Of a DNA stretch of 64,000 nt, positions 21,343-32,646 are shown piece by piece; positions within the stretch are counted from its first letter, which is position 1; each line of letters begins with the position of its first letter. Origin of the DNA: Cryptomeria japonica (Eukaryota > Streptophyta > Pinopsida > Cupressales > Cupressaceae). The stretch lies in contig NC_081407.1 of NCBI RefSeq assembly GCF_030272615.1, forward strand, positions 439,607,213 to 439,671,212, written 5' to 3'. The notes beneath the pieces are model-generated. The model saw only the letters and a list, made by a program, of their open reading frames with translations, was not told the DNA's origin and made no database searches. A program made the translations under genes and the position numbers.

Positions 21343-22837
21343 TGATAACTTAATGATGAATGAATAGTACCAAACTGGTACTGAGAGGGGCGGGGGTGAA
21401 TCAGTACAGACAAAAATATAGTCCAAAACTGGTTTGACAACAGACACTTCAAATACTGGCAGATAGTGACACCGGTTTGAAACAGAGTGCAACCGGTAAA
21501 GCTAAGAATGTCTAAGACAAGCATTAACCGGTTACTCACTTAGCTTTTCACTCAACTCGAGACTACACTACCTTTTCACCCTTATGCATAAACAGGTAAT
21601 CTATCATCAGATCATAATAACAGCTAGTTCAACATGTTTTATTGGCAGGCATAAAACACAGAACAATCATATGCTTGACAGACAATAGCAAAGCAACACA
21701 AGATAAAAGCATCACACATGACACACATATTTTTCATGTGGAAACCCAACTGGGAAAAACCACGGTGGGGATGAATACCCACAAGCTATTTTTGAATTCT
21801 TTAGAAGTCCACTCTGTTAGGAGCTTTGTCCGGTTAGAGACATTACAAAAGGTTTTGCTAGGAACCAATCCTGTTAGAGATCACCTGGTTAAGGGATGGC
21901 TACAATACCTAGTTAAGGGTTAAACCTTGTTAGAGGATTTCAAGAACTCAATAGCTAAAGGATTCCAAACTCAGTAGCTCTGAGTTACCTTGTTAAAGGA
22001 TTTTCAGCAAGCCAGTTAAGGCTACCCTGTTAAGGGATTTTCCAGCTGTTGAGGTGGTTAGAGATCAATAGGTATTACAATGATCTGGTAGTAGCACTCA
22101 ATGCCAATGTAGATCTGCTTAGGCTCCTCTTCACCTTATGCACTTACACTCTATAGGTATCACTTCTCTACTTTTGGTCTAGCAAGAATACAGTATCCCT
22201 TCTCTTGGACACACACACACAACTTGTGCCAACAACCTCAGAAAGAGACACAACATCAAACTTATAGGAAAATAGATAGGTCAGTAGCATAAACCCTAAA
22301 CCCTAAACCTATTAGTTTAAGGAATTCAAACGGTTCAATCCTGACCATTGAGCACACTGTATTAAATGCAGCAGATCTTGATCCACACTCAAGACATTCT
22401 CCATCATCCATTTCCACCGATTTTATGGCAGCTGATAACCCATCACATATTATCATCATTTTATAGACTTCGCACATTCCCAAGGTAGATAGGAACAATC
22501 TCCCTCATGCAAGATCCTTCACACACACAGGCTTGCATGGCAACATGATTTGTTCTTCTTTACAATGCTAACTCATCAAACAATATCATCGATTGAGCCA
22601 CACAGGCTTGAAGCACATCAACCAGAAACCCTAAAGTTGAGACTACCAACTGGTAGTCATACAATACTTCCATATGTCGGTTCCCATAACTATATGTCGG
22701 TTAATCATGAACAAGCACACCGCTTCATTTTGGCACAAATGTTGGTTCACAGTGTTATATTGGTTCTTCATCATATTGACATCAATGACAACATACAATG
22801 TCATTATGTCCTCATACTAGTTCACATAATGCCAAAA
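21343..22837 (-). repeat. C2 5' LTR
   Basis: About 1,495 bp, colinear with the split LTR at 7,603-16,972 and with the C4 LTR at 62,366-63,862. Telomere-like CCCTAAA units lie near 22,292-22,308. Its outer end is followed by the TSD ATTAA. Confidence 0.9.
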
Positions 22838-22842
22838 ATTAA
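22838..22842. repeat. Target-site duplication, right copy (C2)
   Basis: ATTAA, matching 7,598-7,602. Confidence 0.85.
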
Positions 22843-23799
22843 TGGGTCCCTGTATGCTTAATTCATTATCGTCCTCATCATCATCTATTTTCTTTTTAGA
22901 AGTAAAGGATAGAGGTGTCACTTTAGGTTTAGATTTCTTTGTTTCCTTCTCTTCTTCCTCTTTCTTATCTTTAGATCTATCCTCTTTCATTTCTTATGTA
23001 TTTTCTTCTTCCTTATTCTTTTCACTGTCATTTACCAGTGGTGGAACAGTCTGTGTATATACCAGTGGCTCTTCAGAGGTCTTGTCTTCTCCATATTTCT
23101 TCTCTTCCTATCCTTGTTTTTGTTTAGACATTTGCACATCATCAACCTACACATTTACACTATCAGATGCATCAACATTGTTAGTATTGATGTCATCATT
23201 AGTAATGACAACTGTCTATGTCTGTGTATTGACCGGTTGATCATCTACCGACTAGTCTCCCATAAAAATCTCATCAGGTGTAAAATCACCGATATCAACA
23301 TTGTCCATAATATCTCATATCTCAAACTTCTCTAGTTGCTCTTCCTTATTAGGAATCAAACCCAGTCATTTCTTCAATATCAGCTCAGTTTCCATATGAA
23401 CTTATTGGGTCTCACCACTTAATATTCTTGTCAACCATTTCTTAGATTTGAAAGATGATTTTACCTTTGTAAGAATTTCATCTATCTCCTCTCTTATAGC
23501 TTCAGGTTGTATATTTTTAAGAATGAATTCAATACATTATCTGTCTTATTTCATAGCAGCCTACCATCTTGCATCAATCTTATTATATGCATAATTTGAA
23601 ATTAGCCCTTACAATTCAATTAGGGCTCTGCAATATCTATTATCATGAAAAATATTGCATCCTCTATCAGTCTTTGTTCATCCTCACCAAAACTATCATA
23701 AAGTTTCTTCACAGAAGTTAATAAACCATGCTCCTTAACATCCATAATTAGCTTTTCAAAATATGTAAGTTTCGTTATCGGTTTCTTTACAGTCTTGAC

Positions 23800-25280
23800 A
23801 GTGGAAGTTCCAACATCCTTTTATCTCTTACCACTAGATCTTAAGGCTTTCTTCTCACCTTTTGATTCTATTTCTTCTTCATCAGTAGCTACTGATTTCT
23901 TTTCTTGTTCCTTTTTCCTTTTCCTTGTATTTACCAGTGCTTTAGGTGTAGGGGGCTCAATGATTTTTCCTTTTCTCTTGAATTGTATCTTGGAAGGCTT
24001 CTCCTTCTTTGCTTCAACAGGTTTCTCTTTCTTAATCTTTGCCTCTTCACTTCTTGTTTTCATATCGGTGGAGGTACCAATTGGGGCACTTGATGCACCT
24101 TCCTATTGTGTTGCATGTCTTGCTCTTGTTTATTTAATTCAAAGTGAACCTGTAGAGATTTCTCCTTGTAGCTACCAAATCTTTCTGCAGTTGTATCTAC
24201 CGGTTGACTTAACAAGTGGTCTACATATGCCACCAAAAGATCTGCCTTGACTTCTTAGCCCATAGGCATCACCCAAGTTGTCTTGGGATCAACTTCCTCC
24301 ATCATACAATTATCTATATCAACCATGAAACAAATTGTGTCCTTATATCTCTGAACAATACTCTCCAGTAATCTTTGTCTATCATACATATTCTTCTTAA
24401 AATATTTAAAATATCACCATGCAATCTTATCAAAATCATTACCCAACATTCTAATGTTGTTCTTCATCTATAATAGTGTCATTGTGTCCTTAGACCACTG
24501 AACATCACCAATACCAGGAAAATAGTTCTGAAAGTAGAAAAATAAACCAATGATCAACTGTCCAAATTTAAACTTCAATCTCTTATCCTTCTTGATGGAC
24601 TCAATATTCAGCATCAGTTGACTTTGCAATGCCTCAAAAAAATCATAATGAACATCTTCCTTTATCATCCAATATGCGGTATGAATGGCTGCAACAGGGA
24701 TGTTGTTCATCTTGATAGAATGATATATCTAGTAACCAATAACCATTGAAGCATATTTAACTACTAGATCATTAATATTATTCACTGTCATTGCTCTTCC
24801 ATCCCATCTTGAATTATTCATCCTTTCAACATCATTCTTAGGAACTGACCTCAATACTGGAACCTCATTGGTGGCACAAAGTCTGATGACTGCATGAATA
24901 GCTTCTTTTGTAATATTATATGGTCTGTTGAGCCACATAAATTGGTTGTGAATCCTTCTAAGAAAATATCTGACATGTTCACCATCAAAATCATCAATGG
25001 AGTTTAGTGCATGGTGAAAACCTTTCTCGGTAACCTTCTTAAATTGTTCCTTCACCACTATGTCCTTATCACACACAATTTATATTAGTCAAAGATCAAA
25101 AACATACCAAGATCCTCCAATTTGCAATGATAAAAGGATATAACATCTTAGACATGTAACACTCCATAGGGAACTCCGAATAGGGCTACAGCAGGATCAG
25201 TTTCAACAGACTTAAACAGGTGCCTTTTAAATTTAGGACGAGGTATGTCTGTAACATCTACTAGATGTGGGGTATCCATT
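23800..25280 (-). other. C1 internal: large protein of unknown function
   Basis: Minus-strand coding-like DNA whose reading seems to open near 25,279 with MDTPHLVDVTDIPRPKFKRH. A conserved-looking core follows: EHVRYFLRRIHNQFMWLNRP, YNITKEAIHAVIRLCATNEV, SRWDGRAMTVNNINDLVVKY, IPVAAIHTAYWMIKEDVHYD, and FKFGQLIIGLFFYFQNYFPG. Then comes a Lys/Glu/Pro-rich basic stretch (about 23,820-24,060). I recognise none of the standard gag or pol domains. It could be a captured plant gene or a family-specific protein. It is a fossil copy with several breaks. Confidence 0.55.
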
Positions 25281-25899
25281 CTCAAACATTCAAACTTTAG
25301 ATACAAAAAATAGGATTTTCCTGATAAATACCTTTTATTGCTTTCACAACTAGGGTTTCGACACCGACAATGTTCTCTCGCCGATTACCAATCGTGGATC
25401 ACTTCAAATCTCCTCAAATCTTTGTCAATCTAGTTAGATGCTACAAACACAAACTTTTCTCTTCTCTTCTTGCTCTCCAAGTGCTCACAAGAATGCAAAG
25501 TGACAAATGGCATTCACAAGGTTCTTTTTATTTGCCCATTATCTACCACATTAAATGCTATTACCTGTAAAACCCTAAAACATCTTTTAACATATTACTA
25601 GTTCTCATAACACGTCAAACCTACTAGTTTGATCATAAAATCACTTCTCAATATAATAACACATCAAAGTATGTAGATTTAACTTCCCTCATGGTCCTTC
25701 AAGGTGTTCTAAAATGGATCTAACATTAAGCTCCCCCTAATTTTTTTAACAACTTAGTTTTCTGGTGAAGGGTTCTCCACACTAGGTTAAGAATAAGGAT
25801 CTTCATATGGTTTCTCATCATCCTTATTTTTCCAAATTTTGTTCCTTTCAGCTTTGGTCTCCTCCACATCAATTTTCATCTTCCCTTTTTGGTCATCAA

Positions 25900-26420
25900 A
25901 TTGATTTATCGGTTGATTCACCTTTTCTCTACAAAACTTTGCAATATGTCCCGGTTGATGACAATGATAACAAGTCATATCAGATGCTCTCCAAGGTCCA
26001 ACATTTCCTTTACTAGTACTTCTTCTGCAGTTCATATCTACATGAGTGTAGTTATTATAGATTGTGCAAACCACATTCATCCTCTTTTCCATCTCATAGG
26101 GGCTAGAATGGTTAGCATAGGGTCTCTCCCAATTAGGACTTCTCCGGACATTAAAGGTTCTTTACCAACCACCACTAGACCTCTAACTCATGTGAGGTGC
26201 CAGAATATTTACTCCATACCTACACTTAATAGCTCTATACCCATGCATGTTGCAAGTGTAACAATATCCATTAAAATTTCTAGGCTTATATCCTTGATAT
26301 GTATTAGTTCTATAACCTTTAGTAACTTTAGATCTTCTTTTACAAACATTAGCAGTATGTTCTAGCTTATGACAATTGAAACATTTAGGTTTATAAGGTT
26401 TCTTACTAGCAGGTTTCTGA
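25900..26420 (-). other. C1 internal: zinc-knuckle array
   Basis: Three knuckle-like motifs on the minus strand: CFNCHKLEHTANVC (about 26,342-26,383), CYTCNMHGYRAIKC (about 26,222-26,263) and CYHCHQPGHIAKFC (about 25,931-25,972). They are separated by basic linkers rich in Tyr, Arg and Lys. This suits an RNA-binding nucleocapsid-like part of a gag protein; three well-separated knuckles are more than most copia gags carry. Confidence 0.65.
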
Positions 26421-26529
26421 ATTTTAGGTGCAGATTTACCTTCTTCCATGTTGTCCTTTGTACTAAAAGACTCACCTTTCTCAAATGTAGTATAACCCAA
26501 TCTAGTTGTGTCACCTTTCATCCTTTGTT

Positions 26530-27094
26530 ATTGAATCTATTCATCAAGCATGGTAGAACTTTTGTTAAACTTAGCAATTTTTTCATTGGCATCAACAAGT
26601 TCCTTTGTAAGGTCTTCATTCCTTTTCATAAGATTCACTCTAAGAGACGTTACCATATCCAGTTCTACCTTTATTTCTTCTTTTTCTTCTTTTTCCTCAT
26701 GCCAATGAGCATACAAGGTACCAACTTCCTAATTCAACTTAAAGATCTCATGTTCTTTCTCTTTGATCTTGTCTTTTGTTGACCTCCTTGTTTCAAGTTC
26801 TTGACTCATTATGATGGTCAGGGCTTCTATTTCTCTCCTCAAGTTAGCTTTCTCATCATTCAGTTTCTCCACTTCATCAACCAATGCATCTATATTTTCT
26901 TCATCAGAAGAACTTCTCTCAATAACCTCAAATAGTTGTTCAGTTAGCTTTCTCTTAGCAAGAGAAGATTTATACTTGCCTCTCAATATTTCTAGGGCTT
27001 CCTTAGTTTCTGCAAGTTTATTAGACATCTCTCTATAGCTCATTCCTTCCCCCATCTCTACCTTAGGGATCCTTCCCAAGCGGTTAAGCCTCAA
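26530..27094 (-). other. C1 internal: N-terminal coiled-coil region
   Basis: Begins just inside the primer site. Sequence such as MSYREMSNKLAETKEALEIL, VDEVEKLNDEKANLRREIEA and RRSTKDKIKEKEHEIFKLN has strong heptad character and leads toward the knuckle array. It probably belongs to a gag-like structural protein, but I see no UBN2 or capsid motif. Confidence 0.55.
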
Positions 27095-27095
27095 G

Positions 27096-27117
27096 GAAGT
27101 TTGGCTCTAATACCAAC
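27096..27117 (-). other. C1 primer-binding site
   Basis: Minus strand GTTGGTATTAGAGCCAAAC directly follows the 5' LTR. It is one base away from the initiator-Met-tRNA complement TGGTATCAGAGC. Confidence 0.75.
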
Positions 27118-28294
27118 TGATAAACTTATAAGGCACTATGAGAGGGGTGAATCAGTGCAAGCAAAAACCTTAAGAATCTGATTACACCTCTTAACAACTT
27201 TAAAATCAATAAGCATGCAAGGAAAATAATTACATAAGAAAACACTACATAAAACGTGCCAACCATAACACAATGATTTATATGTGGAAAACCAAAAGGG
27301 AAAAACCGCGGTGGGAGTTAGTATCCATGAGATTCACTATCTATAGAATAGAAATCTTTGACCAGTTAAGGTCTTACAAATATGCACAGTTAGGAGCAGA
27401 CCTTGTTAGGAGTCATCCGGTGAAGGGATTTTCTATGATGAGCCCTGTAAGGAGCTTTGCCCTATTAGGAGAAACCTTGCAAGAGGATTTAAACTTAGAT
27501 GTTGAGCTACCTTTTCAGGGGATTTACATATTAAGGCTTGTCAAGACCTACCTGGTTAAGAGATTTTGCTACTGTAACTATTATGATAACAACAGTTTAA
27601 TGATCTTAATATAACACTTATGTGTCTGATAAGATCTTCTTAAGTTCCTCCAAAACTTTAACAACACATCAATACAGAGCTTCACTAATCACTGCACAAT
27701 CAGAATCTCAATATTCGCCTTCGATCTCATACAAGCATTCATACTTATCTCATAACTCATCACCCTTTTTATAGACATCAACTTAGCCGACACATAACCT
27801 TGGAACAATTTCCTAGGTTCAATGAATCTAGACAAACTTATATTATACATTGAACTTGTGTCAGCCACCGACATAACAAACCAAAAAATAAAACAAAATT
27901 GTATCGGTTTACCAACCTTAGTGACTTTATCACTACCGGTTAAGTGTTCTTCCAGATAGCTTGCTATGTACATCAAATCTCAATCATCCTATTGAATCTA
28001 CTAATGTGGTTATGAATATAACACCAAATAATTATCTCCATCACTCCTATAAAACCGCATCATCCAACTCTACATCTATCACATGTATCAGTTGCTTGAA
28101 TGCAACTATGTTCCTATTAATCGGTTGAGGACCTATTTTATGGCTCACTATTAAACTATCTTCTCTACTGGTTTAAGCTTTACCGGTTGGGTTACAAGAA
28201 ATATGTGACTATAAAAGCATAGTTGCCATCAATAACAACATAAAACAAGTCACCAATCAACTCTTTACACCAAAACATCATCATCAAGCCAACA
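27118..28294 (-). repeat. C1 5' LTR
   Basis: About 1,177 bp, colinear with 5,356-6,486. It is bounded outside by the TSD TGTGT and inside by the primer site. Confidence 0.88.
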
Positions 28295-28299
28295 TGTGT
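28295..28299. repeat. Target-site duplication, right copy (C1)
   Basis: TGTGT, matching 5,351-5,355. Confidence 0.85.
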
Positions 28300-28920
28300 T
28301 GTGGGGTAGCTGGATTGAGGGAAGTAATGCCCCGCTTCCCCATGAGGAGTCGCAAATGAGGAAAGTGTCACTGCAGGATAGTGGGAACTAGTAAAATGTT
28401 AACCCCATCATCCTATGATGACAAAAATAATGAACTAAAGAATTCCCAGGATGACTTATTCAAATAAAGAAATGCTACCTTGTTATCCCGCAGGAGGAGG
28501 GGGTAAGAATGTGAAGGCAAATAAAGAAGAAAGCAGAGGAGTTGTGCGTTGTAGGACAACAGGGGAAGCTTGGACCCCTTAGAAAGAGTTTCCTGTGGGA
28601 CTAAGAGGCATCCAAAGAATGTGGTGTGGGGTTGTGGGATAGAGCATTTTTCTTTCCCCGCCATCTCGAGGGTATCTTGGGAGTAAAAAGGGAGCACTGC
28701 GAGATGGAGAAACAAAAGGAAACATTGAGTCCCCACTATCCCACAAGGTGTGTAGTGGTAGATGAAGGATATTGCAGGATGCTAAGGCAACAAGGGAATA
28801 CTAATTCTCGCTATCCCGCACCAAGGTAAAGGATACCTTGAGGACCTCGCGGGATACCAAATGACAACAAAGTATGAGGATCCCACTATCCCGCGTGGGT
28901 AAATGTTTCACAAATATTGC
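28300..28920. repeat. Cluster of ATCCCGC / GCGGGAT motifs
   Basis: About ten exact or near copies of CTATCCCGC or its complement, in both orientations. Examples are near 28,482, 28,727, 28,808, 28,848 and 28,886, with more left of C1 near 5,286-5,330. The spacing is irregular, so it is not a tandem repeat. Confidence 0.55.
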
Positions 28921-28970
28921 AAAGTTGAAGACTTGGGCTATCAAAGGTGGCAAATTAATAAAGAGAGGTC

Positions 28971-29459
28971 ATGATGGGGGTAAAAAATGTAGCCTCTCCA
29001 CCACAAATTGTAGGGGTGACTTGGAAGAATTATAATTTATTGATTAAGGAATTGCCCAACATTGAGGATGAAAAGAAGGCATTGATTAAAATGATTGATT
29101 CTCTCCAAGGATTAAAAAAGTAGGATGTCCCCACAATTTTGGCAGGTGATAGGAAAATCAAAAGTTTAGAAGAGTGAAAGCGGGACTTCCAAGACACCAT
29201 AAGTATAGTTTTGACTTCCTTAGCTACTGATCCAGCTCAAAGTGAATCATATTATAATATCATTGATAAAGTCATGGAGGCTGACCTGAAGTACCATAGA
29301 TTTACTTTGGAATTTGCAACTATGCCAGCCCACAAGACAAAAGAAGCAATGAGTAAGTTACAAGGCTTAAGGGATTTTTCTTGGCCAGTTGATGAGATAG
29401 AAGTGTTGCACATAAAGTACTATTCTTTGGATGAAGAGCAACCTGAAGGGGAAGACTAG
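28971..29459 (+). other. Coding-looking block of unknown function in G1 3' region
   Basis: In one frame this reads as a hydrophilic, helix-rich protein: TWKNYNLLIKELPNIEDEKK, DTISIVLTSLATDPAQSESY, YNIIDKVMEADLKYHRFTLE, ending YSLDEEQPEGED. It lies after the integrase part of G1 with long noncoding DNA between. That position could hold an extra ORF after pol, but I see no envelope-like features such as a signal peptide or membrane segment. The function is unknown. Confidence 0.4.
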
Positions 29460-29599
29460 TCTCAGTCATTCCATTTTTGTCATTCCTAAAATTTGTATGC
29501 AAGTTATCTATTTTGGGAGAATGGTTAGAAGAACTCAATTTCCAAGGACCATTCTCCAAGATACCTACTACCAGACACCAAGATGTACTTTAGATCCTG

Positions 29600-30696
29600 A
29601 CAAGAGTAGACGTTAAAGTACCAGTGAAAAGGTAGTTTTTGCAGACCTGCAGTCCAAAGATCCCAGGATGATGACCTCTCAGCTGCTTGTATTAACGTAG
29701 CAAAGAAGATTACATGCAGAGTAATAAGGAAAAAAGGCCTTAGGGCGAATTGTAATGCAATGTAATTTTGATAAGTGTCTTCTTGGGCTGAAGCGTGTTT
29801 TTCTCCCTTGTGTTATAAAAGGGAATTCAAGGCCAAGAAGGATTCCAAAATTTTGATTAGTATGTACTAGGAAAGTTGTAAAGCAATATGATGATAGTTA
29901 GCCTTTCACAAGTTTAGTGAGCATAAAAATCTTTCATGAATGTATCAATTTTATTCTAAAAATCAATATTGAGAACATTCATTTTTTCTTGCTCATATCT
30001 CTTGTATTGTGTTGTATGAGTTGTAATGTTAATGACATCTTCAATTTGTCTTCTCTAATGGAGAATGTGTATTCCCTGATAGGTTTCATTTCAAGTAAAA
30101 TGAATTAAATTATGTCTTGAATATTGTATGATTTGTGTGAGAGATATTGTGAGGAAGTTGTGGATGCATTCTCAATTTGAGCATTTTAAGCAAGTCTTGA
30201 ATGTTTATTATTGGATCTTAATGCTAATATGATATTGTTTGTCATTAGGAGTGTTGCTTGAATCTGTATTCCATTTGAAAAGGCACTAGTCATATCATTT
30301 TAGGTTTTTAGATCATTCACACATTCTTATTTCACCTTTTATGTTTCAGTTTTTAGTTTTTCTGCATTAGGAGTAGAATAGATTAGAGCCAACTTTCAAT
30401 GCAAGCAAGAGTGATAGAAGCTAAGGTTCAAACCAGAATTTGTAGTTCATCATACTTTCCTTGATATATTCTCATTGAAAGCATCTTCTATACAATTCAA
30501 TGTTTGTTTATATAAAGCCAAAATGTTGTATAACATTGCAATAGGGATACCCACCTAGGTCCTGTAGACCCTGAAGAGAAGAAACTTGCAGCCTTTGTGT
30601 TGAATCTTGTTCGTTGGTCAAATCCAATCTTAGCTTTGTTTATGAGTTAGTGGATATTTCTCTATGATTTAGGATATGTTGATTTGGGAACCAACA
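29600..30696 (+). repeat. LTR-like stretch A (possible G1 3' LTR)
   Basis: Contains GTTATAAAAGGGAATTCAAG (about 29,812-29,831), preceded by GATAAGTGTCTTCTTGGGC and followed by a long T-rich stretch ending GGGAACCAACA near 30,696. The same landmarks occur in order on the opposite strand at 32,647-33,800. Position right after G1 suggests its 3' LTR, but the 5' LTR is outside the window, so this cannot be tested here. Confidence 0.45.
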
Positions 30697-32646
30697 AAAT
30701 GGTTGCATAATTCTTCTTGCTTAAGAAAGGAAGTAAATTGCATTAAAATTACAAAATGACTACAAGTGAGTAGAAATCATGATTGCATATATTGTTGCAT
30801 AAAAGTTGTTTAAAAATTTATAGAATTACTCGATTGTCTGATGTGTCTGGTGTACATTCTCTAATGCATCCTAGATATTGTATCCTTGGGTGTTGTGCAA
30901 TTATTACTCCCTCATATGTGGTTGTTATCGGCCACTTAGTTATGTGAATTTTGTTTGTGATTTATGACTTATAATAGTTTTGGCAAGTTGTCTCTTGTGT
31001 TGCTTCAGCTAGCATTGATATTTTTAAACTTTATTATGTCTGTAATTGATCACTGTACTCTTATATCTATCTATTTTGTTGCACTTGTCATTTAGTTTAT
31101 TGTTGAAATTGTGTACACTTCTTCAATTTAATGTTGAATTGATGCTTTCCCCCACTAGGGTTTTCTCTTTTCAAATTGCATGGTGACTATTCTAAATTTT
31201 TGATTTTGTTGGTCATGTTTGTGTGTTAAGTGTTGTCTTCTATCATGTTCATTATGAACCTCTAATAGAATGTATAAGGGAGGACATCGTGGAGAATGTA
31301 CCACATGTGATTGTTGTTCAGTTAGAAGTGTAGTTCAATAAATGAATTAAAATATGTTTTTATAATGGAATGCAATTCAAATTCTCTGGTATATGAAATT
31401 GGTTAGAACTATGTGAATGAACAAACATGAAATTTAATAATATTGCATTAGTGAAGATCATGATGATCAGCAAATTTTGTCCTCAATGAATGTTAAGTAC
31501 ATGTTTTAGGTGATACTAATTAAAAATTAATGCTTATGTTAGATTCTAATGAGATGTGTATTTGATGTTGTAATATTCTTATGGTAAGTATTTCCATGTG
31601 ATGGGACTATGAACTAAATGTAGTAGGATTATCTCATTATGCTTATTGCATTTTGGCACAAGCTTGTATTGATAGTAGTAGAATCATGTGTATTCTTCTT
31701 GTTTGATCCTATTGTTAGTAGATGACATGGTGTGATTTAATCCACCTAAGATGCCTATTTCTCTTGTGTGATCATGGATTGCATTATGCTTAACGCCCTT
31801 GGTGTGATTGTATGGGTGTGCATTGCACCATTGATCTTGTTATGATGTTGGTTATGGGTACTCTATGTGACACTTCAAATGTGAATTCCCTGACTACATG
31901 TATGGTTAACATTGTGTAGGGACACGTAGTGCCCTTTGATAGAACTTTTATGCGTTATGATAATAAGCATATTTATATGTATGTCTTTTTCTAGACTCCA
32001 TATTGGAAGTTGGTGTGAGTTGGAGGAGTGCTCCTTAGTGGTTATGTCATTCCTATCCTAAGGATGGAAGAGGATGTGGTCCTGATAAGTGGGTTTGGCC
32101 ATGCTGAGCTTAGTTGGAGTTGTGAGCATGGGGTGTTTACCCTAGTGAGAGGTTAAATATTACATAATTGGTTGTGAAATCATAACCTAGATCAGGTTGA
32201 GTAAACCTTGTCTTGGCTATAGTCAAGTATTTGGAAATAGATAAATCTTTCCTTACTCCTATACCTTATGGTTAGTGGTAGTCATGTGGCCTTTCTTGTA
32301 GTGGGTGGGGTTGTTGTGCCTCTAATTGTGGGTACTCCTAGTTATGAGGTAAATTTCTTCGCGTTCATGCCTCCGAGTACCTTTTTCTAGTCTTAGTTTT
32401 TGTTGAGAAGCTGATATTGTAAGGAATACTAACTTTTGCAAGAATATGGTGGAGTAAGTGAGGTTCCTCTAGATTTAAGTGAGCTCTAGATGAGCATGAT
32501 GGTGTTTTGTTGTCTTGTAGGATGATATTTTATTCCCATATTTTGAGAGGAAATGCTTTGATTTTTGTGCCTTTGTATAGGGAGAGATCATTGAGGGCAT
32601 GGTTTCATGTTTGGTTGCCTTGAGAGGAGGTAGAGTTGGTTGGCTT
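30697..32646. other. AT-rich stretch without recognisable gene
   Basis: T-rich, low-complexity plant DNA with only short open frames. I find no domain, tRNA or clear repeat boundary. It lies between the two oppositely oriented LTR-like stretches A and B. Confidence 0.5.

Larger units (their letters stand above)
7603..22837 (-). mobile_element. C2: Ty1/copia element nested in C1
   Basis: LTRs of about 1.5 kb (7,603-16,972, interrupted by G2, and 21,343-22,837) flank a minus-strand internal region. It holds UBN2-type gag, protease, integrase, RT and RNase H in the Ty1/copia order. The primer site TGGTATCAGAGCA lies next to the 5' LTR and the tract GCCAAAGGGGGAGAT next to the 3' LTR. The layout is complete, but the coding parts carry several breaks, so it is a fossil. 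The LTRs differ by roughly 8% by eye. It is younger than C1 (nested in it) and older than G2 (nested in its LTR). Confidence 0.92.
5356..28294 (-). mobile_element. C1: copia-like LTR element without recognisable pol of its own
   Basis: Two similar LTRs (5,356-6,486 and 27,118-28,294) enclose the element. On the minus strand it starts TGTTGGC and ends TTTATCA. An initiator-Met-tRNA primer site lies inside the 5' LTR and a purine-rich tract lies inside the 3' LTR, so it reads right to left. Excluding nested C2 it is about 7.7 kb. Its own internal DNA holds a coiled-coil/zinc-knuckle region and a large unknown protein, but no RT, RNase H or integrase that I can find. It is broken, with roughly ten breaks in its coding parts. 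The LTRs differ by about a tenth by eye, so it is old. Confidence 0.85.
28295..29600 (+). mobile_element. G1, right part (3' region beyond C1)
   Basis: Begins with the second TGTGT copy, where G1 resumes. Both this part and the stretch just left of C1 (5,285-5,340) are rich in GCGGGAT/ATCCCGC motifs, which supports continuity. It holds mostly noncoding DNA plus a coding-looking block at 28,971-29,459. The 3' LTR may be the LTR-like stretch that follows. Confidence 0.6.

Noticed and set aside
28295-29600. Envelope-like gene in G1 after integrase
   Set aside because: The coding-looking block has no signal peptide, membrane segment or cysteine pattern that would support an envelope.
30697-32646. 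Possible host gene or promoter in the AT-rich stretch
   Set aside because: No long open frame, no splice-supported exon series and no known domain.
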